Part shown: positions 34,566 through 41,843 of the stretch, piece by piece
Layout of the letters: each line of letters begins with the position of its first letter
How positions within the stretch are numbered: the stretch's first letter is position 1
Assembly (NCBI RefSeq): GCF_000512205.2
Contig: NZ_CP006644.1
Location: 1,418,519-1,482,518 of the forward strand
Reading direction: 5' to 3'
Source: Sphingomonas sanxanigenens DSM 19645 = NX02
GTDB taxonomy: Bacteria; Pseudomonadota; Alphaproteobacteria; Sphingomonadales; Sphingomonadaceae
Length of the DNA stretch: 64,000 bases
Program-made: the position numbers and the translations under genes
The notes under the pieces: model-generated
Told to the model about the DNA's origin: nothing
Database searches by the model: none
Seen by the model: only the letters and a program-made list of their open reading frames with translations

Positions 34566-35879
34566 ATGAAGAAGCGTTTCACGACGGCGGCACTCGCGCT
34601 CGGCGCGCTGCTGTCCACCACTGCGCCGGCGCTCGCCAAGGACGTCGTCATCCATGCCGGCACCCTGATCGACGGCATCTCCACCACGCCGCGCACGCAG
34701 GTGTCGATCGTCATCAAGGACGACAAGATCGTCGGCATCGAGAAGGGTTTCGTCACGCCCGCGGGCGCCGAAGTGGTCGATCTGGCGGGCAGCGTCGTGC
34801 TGCCGGGCCTGATCGACATGCACGACCATGTCAGCGGCGGCGGCTCGCGGCGCGACAAGCTGCGCGGCACGCCCGAGCAGCAGGCGTTCCAGGCGACCTG
34901 GAACGTCCGCCAGATCCTCAACGGCGGCTTCACCACCGTGCGCGACGTCGGCGGCAATATGGAGGTGATGGCGGGCCTCAAGAACGCGATCAACGCCGGC
35001 CTCATCCCGGGGCCGCGGCTGTGGATCTCGGGCCCGGCGATCAGCCCCACCGGCGGCCATTCCGATCCCAGCAATGGTATCGATCCGCGCTGGGAGCGCA
35101 CCGACGACTGGAAGATGACCGTCGTCGACGGACCGGTCGAGGCGATGAAGGCCGTGCGTGAACTGCACAAGCGCGGCGCCGATCACATCAAGATCCACTC
35201 CAGCGGCGGCGTCGCCAGCGTCGGCGACGACCCCAACCTGCAGCTCCTGCGCGACGATGAGCTCAAGGCGATCGTCGATACCGCGCATTCGCTCAACATG
35301 AAGGTCGCCAGCCACGCGCACGGCAAGGCCGGGATCGAGGCGGCGGTGCGCGCGGGCGTCGATTCGATCGAGCATGGCACCTATTCGGATGCCGCGACCT
35401 ACAAGCTGATGAAGGAACGCGGCACCTACATGGTTCCGACTCTGTTCGCCGGCAAGGAGATCTACGACGTCGCGGTGACCACGCCGGACAAGCTGCCGCC
35501 GACGGTTGCGGACAAGGCGATCGCGGTCACGCCGACGATGGTCCACAACGCGGTCGGCGCCTGGAAGGCCGGCGTGAAGGTGGCGCTCGGCACCGACCAG
35601 CTCGGCTGGCGCCCGCACGGCGAGAACGCCAAGGAGCTCGAATATATGGTCGCCGCCGGCATCCCGCCGATGGACGCCATCCTCGCCGGCACACGCAACG
35701 CCGCCGATCTGCTGGGCCGTTCCAACGAGGTCGGTTCGGTCCAGCCCGGCCGCTATGCCGATATCATCGCGGTGACCGGCGATCCCACCAGGGACATCAC
35801 GATCCTGCAGAAGGTGCAGTTCGTGATGAAGGGCGGCAAGGTCTACAAGCAGGACGGCAAGCCGCTCGCCTTCAACTGA
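34566..35879 (+). CDS. secreted amidohydrolase (COG1228, prolidase-like), array copy 4
   Basis: This 437-residue protein is the closest relative of copy 3. Its signal peptide ends STTAPALA before KDVVIHAGTLIDG. Ligand motifs are DMHDHVS, HIKIHSSGG, ASHAHGKA, SIEHGTY and LGTDQLG. It begins 58 nt after copy 3 and ends the array; a GC-rich hairpin follows within 11 nt. An open frame beginning inside copy 3 is an extension without signal-peptide character. Confidence 0.85.
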   Translation: MKKRFTTAALALGALLSTTAPALAKDVVIHAGTLIDGISTTPRTQVSIVIKDDKIVGIEKGFVTPAGAEVVDLAGSVVLPGLIDMHDHVSGGGSRRDKLRGTPEQQAFQATWNVRQILNGGFTTVRDVGGNMEVMAGLKNAINAGLIPGPRLWISGPAISPTGGHSDPSNGIDPRWERTDDWKMTVVDGPVEAMKAVRELHKRGADHIKIHSSGGVASVGDDPNLQLLRDDELKAIVDTAHSLNMKVASHAHGKAGIEAAVRAGVDSIEHGTYSDAATYKLMKERGTYMVPTLFAGKEIYDVAVTTPDKLPPTVADKAIAVTPTMVHNAVGAWKAGVKVALGTDQLGWRPHGENAKELEYMVAAGIPPMDAILAGTRNAADLLGRSNEVGSVQPGRYADIIAVTGDPTRDITILQKVQFVMKGGKVYKQDGKPLAFN

Positions 35880-35889
35880 TGACGGACTT

Positions 35890-35911
35890 CCCCTCCCGCT
35901 TGCGGGAGGGG
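35890..35911. terminator. REP-like hairpin after the amidohydrolase array
   Basis: CCCCTCCCG and CGGGAGGGG pair around a CTTG loop, followed by AGAGGGGGAGGG. It sits between convergent operons and resembles the palindromes at 3326. It may end transcription or stabilise the 3' end; there is no T-run. Confidence 0.5.
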
Positions 35912-35985
35912 AGAGGGGGAGGGCGTGTCACTCTTTGGCGGACCCGGCACGTCCTCCCCAAAATGATTGCCGCACGCGTCCCGCC

Positions 35986-36477
35986 TCAAACGTGAAACCC
36001 CCGCCGCCGCACGATCGATTTCAGCGACACGATCGAATTGACGTGCGCGATGCTGCGGATGGCGGTCAGCCGGCGCAGCACATGCTGATAATGGTCGAGA
36101 TCGCGCACCACCACGCGCAGCAGGTAATCGGTGCTGCCGGTGGTCATGAAGCAGCTGATGACTTCGGGGAAGTCGTTGATCTCGCGCTCGAACTCACCCA
36201 GCATCTCGTCGGACTGGCGCTCCAGCGTCAGCATCACGAAGATGCTGAGCGACCCCGCCATCCGCTTTTCGTCGAGGATCGCGGCATAGCCCTCGATATA
36301 GCCGTCGCGCTCCAGCCGGCGCACGCGTCTCAGCGTCGGCGTCAGGGAAAGGCCGATGCCGTCCGCCAGGTCGCGCCAGCTGATCCGGCCGTCCGCCGCC
36401 AGCATCTGCAGGATCTTTCCGTCATAGGTATCGAGCTCGGCGCCTTGTTCCATCGTGGCGGGACGGAGCCGTTCCAT
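35986..36477 (-). CDS. Lrp/AsnC-family transcriptional regulator
   Basis: This 163-residue protein has an N-terminal HTH (ILQMLAADGRISWRDLADGI, SLTPTLRRVRRLERDGYI) and a C-terminal RAM ligand-binding domain (VMLTLERQSDEMLGEFEREI, CFMTTGSTDYLLRVVVRDL). It probably senses an amino acid. The start at 36477 has GGGAG upstream; ATG 36453 is possible. It follows the DUF3299 gene by 5 nt. It faces the end of the peptide-hydrolase array, whose products would be amino acids, but a regulatory link is only a guess. Confidence 0.88.
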   Translation of the reverse strand: MERLRPATMEQGAELDTYDGKILQMLAADGRISWRDLADGIGLSLTPTLRRVRRLERDGYIEGYAAILDEKRMAGSLSIFVMLTLERQSDEMLGEFEREINDFPEVISCFMTTGSTDYLLRVVVRDLDHYQHVLRRLTAIRSIAHVNSIVSLKSIVRRRGFHV

Positions 36478-36482
36478 GCCGG

Positions 36483-36965
36483 TCAACTCCCGGTGGCGAG
36501 GCTGGTGTCGTCCAGGCGGTAGAATATGCCACCGCGGTCTGCCTTCACCAGCCGCAGCGTTCCCTTGAGCACCAGCGGGCCATCGGTCACGCGCACCGGC
36601 GCGCTGGTGCGGACGTCGATGAAATGCGTCGGCCCCATCGCCATGTGGAACAGGCAATCGGGCTGATACTGGAACAGGATGAAGCGGCTCTGCTCGGCCT
36701 TGCCCTCTTCGGTCGGCATCATGAAGCCGGCGACGGTCACGCTCCTGTTGTCAAACGCGGCGGCTTCTGCCGAGAATTGCGGCTTGAGATACGTCCGCTG
36801 GGTGGCCGCGTCATGCCACTCCACGGCGTGGCTGCTTTCCAGTACGTCCCACGAAAGTCCGCCCTCGGGCGTCGGCGCGGTGATGCCATCGTCATGTGCG
36901 TGCGCCTGCGGAATGCCGGCCAGCATGGCGGCGGCAAATAGCGCGGTGATCGTGCGACCCTTCAT
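36483..36965 (-). CDS. DUF3299 exported protein
   Basis: This 160-residue protein has a signal peptide ending AGIPQAHA. Its mature part has LSWDVLE, a VTVAGFMMPTEEG core, FQYQPDCLFHMAMGP and VTDGPLVLKGTLRL, fitting DUF3299, a periplasmic family of unknown function often near copper or cytochrome oxidase genes. The CLFH and HMAMGPTHF stretches could bind a metal. ATG 36965 follows AGGAAAAG. It forms an operon with the Lrp regulator. Confidence 0.72.
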   Translation of the reverse strand: MKGRTITALFAAAMLAGIPQAHAHDDGITAPTPEGGLSWDVLESSHAVEWHDAATQRTYLKPQFSAEAAAFDNRSVTVAGFMMPTEEGKAEQSRFILFQYQPDCLFHMAMGPTHFIDVRTSAPVRVTDGPLVLKGTLRLVKADRGGIFYRLDDTSLATGS

Positions 36966-37110
36966 CTTTTCCTGCTGCTCCGTCCTTGAATCGCAAGGTG
37001 CCGCGCCGCACCCCCCAATCGGCGACAGGGCGCTCGGCAGACAGGCAGCATGAGCGAGTTTCAGGGCATTGGGAAGATCGATTGCGCCAAAAATCACACA
37101 TCATTTGGCG

Positions 37111-37136
37111 CGGCCGACGCAAATATGCGCCGGCCG
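37111..37136 (-). terminator. hairpin downstream of ald
   Basis: CGGCCG-A-CGCA and TGCG-C-CGGCCG form an imperfect 10-bp stem with an AATA loop, 20 nt after the ald stop. An adjacent inverted repeat (GCGCCAAA at 37084-37091 and TTTGGCGC at 37104-37111) could extend the structure; on the minus strand it contains a TTTTT run. Together they probably end ald transcription. Confidence 0.45.
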
Positions 37137-37155
37137 GAGATGGTTATGCCTGTTT

Positions 37156-38271
37156 TCAGCGGATCATGTCGGCGGCAGGCACATAGGGCAGGTCGAGATC
37201 GCGCGCGACCGCCTCATAGGTGACATGGCCGTTGCAGACGTTGAGGCCCGCCAGCAGGTGCGGGTCGCGCGCCAGCGCAGCCTTCCAGCCGAGATCGGCG
37301 ATGCGCAGCGCATGCGGCAGGGTCACGTTGTTGAGCGCATAGGTGCTGGTACGCGCGACGGCGCCGGGCATGTTGGCGACGCAATAATGGACGATGCCGT
37401 CGATGATGTAGGTCGGCTCGGCATGCGTGGTCGCGCGGCTGGTTTCGAAGCAGCCGCCCTGGTCGATCGCGACGTCGACGAGCACCGCGCCCTTCTTCAT
37501 CGTCTTGAGCATGTCGGCGGTGACGAGCTTGGGGGCGGCGGCGCCCGGAATCAGCACGCCGCCGATTACCAGATCCGCTTCGGCCACCGCCGCGGCGAGG
37601 TTGGCGCGGTTGGAGAAGCGCGTCTTGGCACGCGCCTCGAAATAAATGCCCAGCCGCTCCAGTACCTCGGGCGAACGATCGAGGATGGTCACGTCTGCGC
37701 CCATGCCGGCGGCCATCTGTGCGGCGTTGAAGCCGACCACGCCGCCGCCGATGATCGCGACCTTCGCGGGCAGCACGCCCGGCACGCCGCCCAGCAGCAC
37801 GCCGCGGCCGCCATGGGCCTTCTCCAGCGCGGTCGCGCCGGCCTGGATCGAGAGGCGGCCGGCGACCTGGCTCATCGGCTTGAGGAGCGGGAGGCCGCCC
37901 GAGGCGTCGGTCACGGTCTCATAGGCGATGCACACCGCCTTGGAGGCGATCAGGTCGCGGGTCTGCTCGGGGTCGGGCGCGAGGTGGAGATAGGTATAGA
38001 GGATCTGGCCCTCGCGCAGCATCGCGCGTTCGGCGGGCTGCGGTTCCTTCACCTTCACGATCATCTCGGCGCGCGCGAAGATCTCGGCGGCGGTCGCGAC
38101 GATCGTCGCGCCGGCGGCGCGATAGGCGTCGTCACCCGAGCCGATGCCGTCACCCACGCCGGTTTCGGCCAGAACGTCGTGGCCATGTGCGACCAGTTCG
38201 GTGACGCTCTCGGGCGTCAGGCCGACGCGATATTCGTGATTCTTGATTTCCCGTACGGTGCCGACGATCAT
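37156..38271 (-). CDS. ald: alanine dehydrogenase
   Basis: This enzyme interconverts L-alanine and pyruvate plus ammonia with NAD. It is 371 residues long, as expected, with the N-terminal MIVGTVREIKNHEYRVGLTP (substrate arginine and lysine region), KVKEPQPAE, the Rossmann motif AIIGGGVVGFNAAQMAAGMG and YCVANMPGAVARTSTYAL. The chosen ATG is at the conserved family start. It is transcribed divergently from an Lrp/AsnC regulator, a classical arrangement in which the regulator activates ald in response to alanine. Confidence 0.96.
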   Translation of the reverse strand: MIVGTVREIKNHEYRVGLTPESVTELVAHGHDVLAETGVGDGIGSGDDAYRAAGATIVATAAEIFARAEMIVKVKEPQPAERAMLREGQILYTYLHLAPDPEQTRDLIASKAVCIAYETVTDASGGLPLLKPMSQVAGRLSIQAGATALEKAHGGRGVLLGGVPGVLPAKVAIIGGGVVGFNAAQMAAGMGADVTILDRSPEVLERLGIYFEARAKTRFSNRANLAAAVAEADLVIGGVLIPGAAAPKLVTADMLKTMKKGAVLVDVAIDQGGCFETSRATTHAEPTYIIDGIVHYCVANMPGAVARTSTYALNNVTLPHALRIADLGWKAALARDPHLLAGLNVCNGHVTYEAVARDLDLPYVPAADMIR

Positions 38272-38358
38272 CGAAGCTCTCCCCTGCAAAGGTCGCGACA
38301 GTGTATCGCGGTTTGCGCGCAATTTTCTCCCTGATATGGCGCTGCCAAGCTGATCGGG

Positions 38359-38373
38359 CGGGATTCCATCCCG
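38359..38373. promoter_or_regulatory. inverted repeat in the ald/lrp divergent region
   Basis: CGGGATTCCATCCCG has perfect 6-bp arms around a 3-nt centre. It lies 31 nt before the regulator start and 88 nt before ald. It is a candidate site for the Lrp-type regulator; only one copy is obvious, whereas Lrp proteins usually bind several. Confidence 0.4.
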
Positions 38374-38403
38374 GTTTCGATCAAATGATGGGATGGAGCA
38401 AAA

Positions 38404-38865
38404 ATGGACAAGGCCGATCGGATCCTGCTTGAGGCGTTGCAGGCCGACTCACGGCGACCCATCGTCGAACTGGCCGAATATGCCGGATTGTCGAGTTCGG
38501 CGTGCCATCGTCACATCCGGATGCTGGAAAGCGAAGGCTATATCGAGGGGTATGGCGCGCGGCTCGATCCGGAGCGGCTGGGCCTCGGCCTCCACGCGCT
38601 GGTCGAAATCTCGCTGACCCGCCAGAGCCGCGAGGCGATGGACGCGTTCGAGGAGGCCGTCGGCCGGTTCGACGATATCCTGTCCTGCGATCTCACCTCG
38701 GGCGCGGCCGACTATGTGATCCGCGTCGCCGCACCGGACCTAGCCGCGTTCGACGACATCCACCGCAACTGCCTCGCCCAGCTACCCGGCGTGTCGGCGA
38801 TGCGGACCAGCTTCGTCATCCGCCAGATCAAGCCATGGCGCGGCTATCCGGTGCCGGAGCGCTGA
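38404..38865 (+). CDS. Lrp/AsnC-family regulator, probable ald activator
   Basis: This 153-residue protein has an N-terminal HTH (RPIVELAEYAGLSSSACHRH) and a RAM domain (LVEISLTRQSREAMDAFEEA, CDLTSGAADYVIRVAAPDL). Divergent position next to ald matches the AldR/BkdR type of alanine-responsive regulator. It shares only family-level similarity with the Lrp protein at 35986-36477. Confidence 0.9.
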   Translation: MDKADRILLEALQADSRRPIVELAEYAGLSSSACHRHIRMLESEGYIEGYGARLDPERLGLGLHALVEISLTRQSREAMDAFEEAVGRFDDILSCDLTSGAADYVIRVAAPDLAAFDDIHRNCLAQLPGVSAMRTSFVIRQIKPWRGYPVPER

Positions 38866-38866
38866 G

Positions 38867-39178
38867 TCAGGCGCCGACCAGCGTCGCGAGACGGGCGGAA
38901 AGCACGGCAGGGTCGCCCTTCACCAGCAATTGCTTCGATCGCGCGGTCGTGCCCGACAGCAGGCTTGTATCGCGGCGTGGCACGTCGAGCGCCTTGGCGA
39001 GCAGGGCGATCACGGCGGTGTTGGCGCTGCCGTCGACCGGGGCGGCGGTGATGCGGACGCGCAGTTCGGGGCGGCCCGCCGCATCCGCTGCCACGCCCTC
39101 GATCGCGTCGCGCGATGCGCGCGGCGTCACCCGCACGGCGATGCGCAGGCCCTCCGCGTGCGGCGTCGCGGGCAGCAT
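38867..39178 (-). CDS. DUF167 (YggU-family) protein
   Basis: This 103-residue protein has RIAVRVTPRASRDAIEG, LRVRITAAPVDGSANTAVIA and LLSGTTARSKQLLV, the standard DUF167 pattern. The function is unknown. It overlaps the glpK stop by one base (TGATG), so it is translated together with glpK. Confidence 0.9.
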   Translation of the reverse strand: MLPATPHAEGLRIAVRVTPRASRDAIEGVAADAAGRPELRVRITAAPVDGSANTAVIALLAKALDVPRRDTSLLSGTTARSKQLLVKGDPAVLSARLATLVGA

Positions 39179-40644
39179 CACCCGATCGCGGCGGTGACGG
39201 CCTTGCGCCAGCCGGCGAGGCGGGTGTCGCGCAGCGTCGCGTTCGCCGCGGGTTGGAATTCGTCGACGGCCCCGCGCATCGTCGCTGCCTCGTCGAGCTT
39301 GCCGAACAGCCCGCAGCCGAGCCCGGCGAGCATCGCCGCGCCCACCGCGGTGGTCTCGATGAAGGCGGGCCGCTCGACCGGCACGTCGAGCATGTCGGCC
39401 AGATCCTGCGCGATCCAGTCGTTGGCGGCCATGCCGCCGTCGATCCGCAAGGTCGTCCAGTCGAAGCCATCGGCGGCGAAGGCAGCCTTGAGGTCGTAGG
39501 TCTGGTGCGCCATCGACTCCAGCGCGGCGCGCACGACATGCGCGCGGCTGGTCGCGAAGCCGAGCCCGGCGATCACGCCCTGCGCGCCCGGTTCCCAATG
39601 GGGCGCGCCCAGCCCCGACAGCGCGGGCACGAGGTAACAGCCGCCATTGTCGGTGACGGATCGCGCCAGCCCCTCGGTCTCGGCGGCGCTTTCGATCAGC
39701 TTCAGGCTGTCGCGCAGCCATTTGACGAGGCTGCCGGCGACGAACACCGACCCTTCCAGCGCATAGCTGCGCGCGCCGCCAAGCTGCCAGGCGACGGTGC
39801 CGAGCAGACGGTGGCGCGAGCGCGGCAACGTCGTGCCGGTGTGGGTCAAAACGAAGGCGCCGGTGCCATAGGTCGCCTTGGTGTCGCCGGGCGTCAGGCA
39901 GCGCTGGCCGATCGAGGCGGCCTGCTGGTCGCCCGCAAGCCCGCAGATCGGGATCGCGCGGCCGAACAATTCGGGCAGCGTCTCGCCGAAGCGGCCGGCG
40001 GAATCGACGATCTCGGGCAGCAGCCGGCGCGGCACGCGGAAGAGGTCGCACAGTCCGTCGTCCCAGCCGCCGCTGCCGATCGCCATCAGCGCGGTGCGCG
40101 AAGCGTTGGTGGCGTCGCTGATGTGGAGCCCGCCGGTCAGCCGGTGGACGAGATAGGACTCGACGGTGCCGATCGCGAGCCGGGTGCCTGCCTCGCGCAG
40201 TTGCGGCCAATGCTCCAGCGCCCAGCCGATCTTGCTGCCGGAGAAATAGGGATCCAGCAGCAGCCCGCTCAGCGCCCGCACCCCCGGTTCCTCGCCATCC
40301 TCCTTCAGGCGGCGGCAGATATCGGCGGTGCGGCGATCCTGCCAGACGATCGCCGGCGCAAGCGGCTCGCCGGTCTCGCGATCCCAGAACACCACCGTTT
40401 CGCGCTGGTTGGTGATGCCGATCGCGGCGATGCCATCCGCGTCGCCCGCTTGGGCGATCACCGCGCGGCAGGTTTCCAGCACCTTGTCCCAGATTTCGGC
40501 GGCGTCATGCTCGACGAGGCCGGGGCCGGGATAGCCCTGCGTCAGTTCCGCCTGTGCGCTCGCCAGAACGTTGCCCGATGCGTCGAACAGCATCGCACGG
40601 GTCGAGGTGGTGCCTTCGTCGATGACGAGGACGCGGTCGGCCAT
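39178..40644 (-). CDS. glpK: glycerol kinase
   Basis: This 488-residue FGGY kinase phosphorylates glycerol to sn-glycerol-3-phosphate. It begins VLVIDEGTTSTRAMLFD and contains GITNQRETVVFWDRETG, APAIVWQDRRTA, DATNASRTALM, GDQQAASIGQRC, KATYGTGAFVL and LRIDGGMAANDWIAQ. These separate GlpK from other FGGY kinases. ATG 40644 is used; ATG 40650 is in frame. No glpF or glpD is adjacent. The gene lies 19 nt after the acyltransferase gene. Confidence 0.95.
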   Translation of the reverse strand: MADRVLVIDEGTTSTRAMLFDASGNVLASAQAELTQGYPGPGLVEHDAAEIWDKVLETCRAVIAQAGDADGIAAIGITNQRETVVFWDRETGEPLAPAIVWQDRRTADICRRLKEDGEEPGVRALSGLLLDPYFSGSKIGWALEHWPQLREAGTRLAIGTVESYLVHRLTGGLHISDATNASRTALMAIGSGGWDDGLCDLFRVPRRLLPEIVDSAGRFGETLPELFGRAIPICGLAGDQQAASIGQRCLTPGDTKATYGTGAFVLTHTGTTLPRSRHRLLGTVAWQLGGARSYALEGSVFVAGSLVKWLRDSLKLIESAAETEGLARSVTDNGGCYLVPALSGLGAPHWEPGAQGVIAGLGFATSRAHVVRAALESMAHQTYDLKAAFAADGFDWTTLRIDGGMAANDWIAQDLADMLDVPVERPAFIETTAVGAAMLAGLGCGLFGKLDEAATMRGAVDEFQPAANATLRDTRLAGWRKAVTAAIG

Positions 40645-40663
40645 GGGCATCGTCGGCGCCAGG

Positions 40664-41800
40664 TCAGCGGCTGACCGCGAGCGCGGGCTGCCGGGTCTCG
40701 TCCGCTCCGCGCGGCAGACGGCCGCCGGAGAGGATGTCGCCGATGGAGGCAGGCAGGCGCCGCAGGATGATCGCGAGGAACAGCGTGAAGACCAGCACAA
40801 GCGCAGGCTGGAGCGTGAGATACGCCGGGTAGAGCGGCGCACCCAGAGCGCCGGTGAACTGCCCGATCAGCGGGCCGCCCAGCCACAGCACCACGAGGTG
40901 CGAGCAGAACAGCAGGAACATATAGGGTTCCAGCCGCCAGAAGATCGGCGAGAAGCGCGAGTCCGCGAGGCGCCATGCCGCCTGCCAGAAGGCGAGCGCG
41001 CCGGCGAAGCGCAGCACCAGATCGACGGCTGCCATCGACAGGGGCAGCGTGCCGAGTACGATCGGCCCTTCCAGCACCGTCCACAGCTTCACGCCGCCCA
41101 GCAACAGGAAGGCGGGCAGGACCAGCAACGGCGAGATCTGCGCGAGCTTCGGGCCGATCTTGGCGCGGCGCACGCCGATGCCGATCAGGAAGAACAACAG
41201 GATCGGCGGCCGCAGGAAGAGGATTGTGCGCCATTCGGTGAGGATCCATGCGAGCACAAGCGCTGCCGCGATCCCGAGCATCCAGCCGCGCGCGCGGACG
41301 AGCAGGGGGGCGGCCAGCATGCACAGGAACAGATCGCGCAGGAACGGCATCTGCACATTGATGTCGTTGGCGCGGGTGAGCGCGAACAGTTCGTCCGCGA
41401 ACCATTGCGCGTCGCGCGGCACCGGCACCTGCATGCCGGCGAGCGTACCGATGGTGGGGATCGTGAGAATCGCGATCGCATTCCATGCGACCATCGGCGC
41501 CACGATCGCGCGCGCCTTGCCGCCGACGAAGCGGCCATAGCTGCGCTTCATCGCGGAGCCGACGACGAGATAGCCTGAAATCACGCTGAGCAGCGGCACC
41601 GACGACCGGCCGAGCAATTCGACCAGAACCGCGCGATAAACCGACTGGGTGCCGTGGCTCAGCGCCTTGGATTGATCGAGCGTCAGCCCCGTCCAGCTAT
41701 GCACATAGACGATGCCGAGGATGCAGATAACCCGCGCAACCTTGATCGCGGTTTCGGTGCGGATCGCATCCGCGTTGCGCGCCACGGACGTGCCGGTCAT
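40664..41800 (-). CDS. acyltransferase-3 family membrane protein
   Basis: This 378-residue protein has about ten membrane segments. The N-terminal KVARVICILGIVYVHSW carries the histidine typical of acyltransferase-3 proteins, and VPLLSVISGYLV follows, with many aromatic helices thereafter. Such proteins O-acylate surface sugars or glucans (OpgC, OafA). The acceptor is unknown. ATG 41800 lies 43 nt after parE; ribosome site weak. Confidence 0.82.
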   Translation of the reverse strand: MTGTSVARNADAIRTETAIKVARVICILGIVYVHSWTGLTLDQSKALSHGTQSVYRAVLVELLGRSSVPLLSVISGYLVVGSAMKRSYGRFVGGKARAIVAPMVAWNAIAILTIPTIGTLAGMQVPVPRDAQWFADELFALTRANDINVQMPFLRDLFLCMLAAPLLVRARGWMLGIAAALVLAWILTEWRTILFLRPPILLFFLIGIGVRRAKIGPKLAQISPLLVLPAFLLLGGVKLWTVLEGPIVLGTLPLSMAAVDLVLRFAGALAFWQAAWRLADSRFSPIFWRLEPYMFLLFCSHLVVLWLGGPLIGQFTGALGAPLYPAYLTLQPALVLVFTLFLAIILRRLPASIGDILSGGRLPRGADETRQPALAVSR

Positions 41801-41843
41801 CGCCCGCAACCCCCGTCCGCTGTTCGCCCGACCCGCTTCACGG

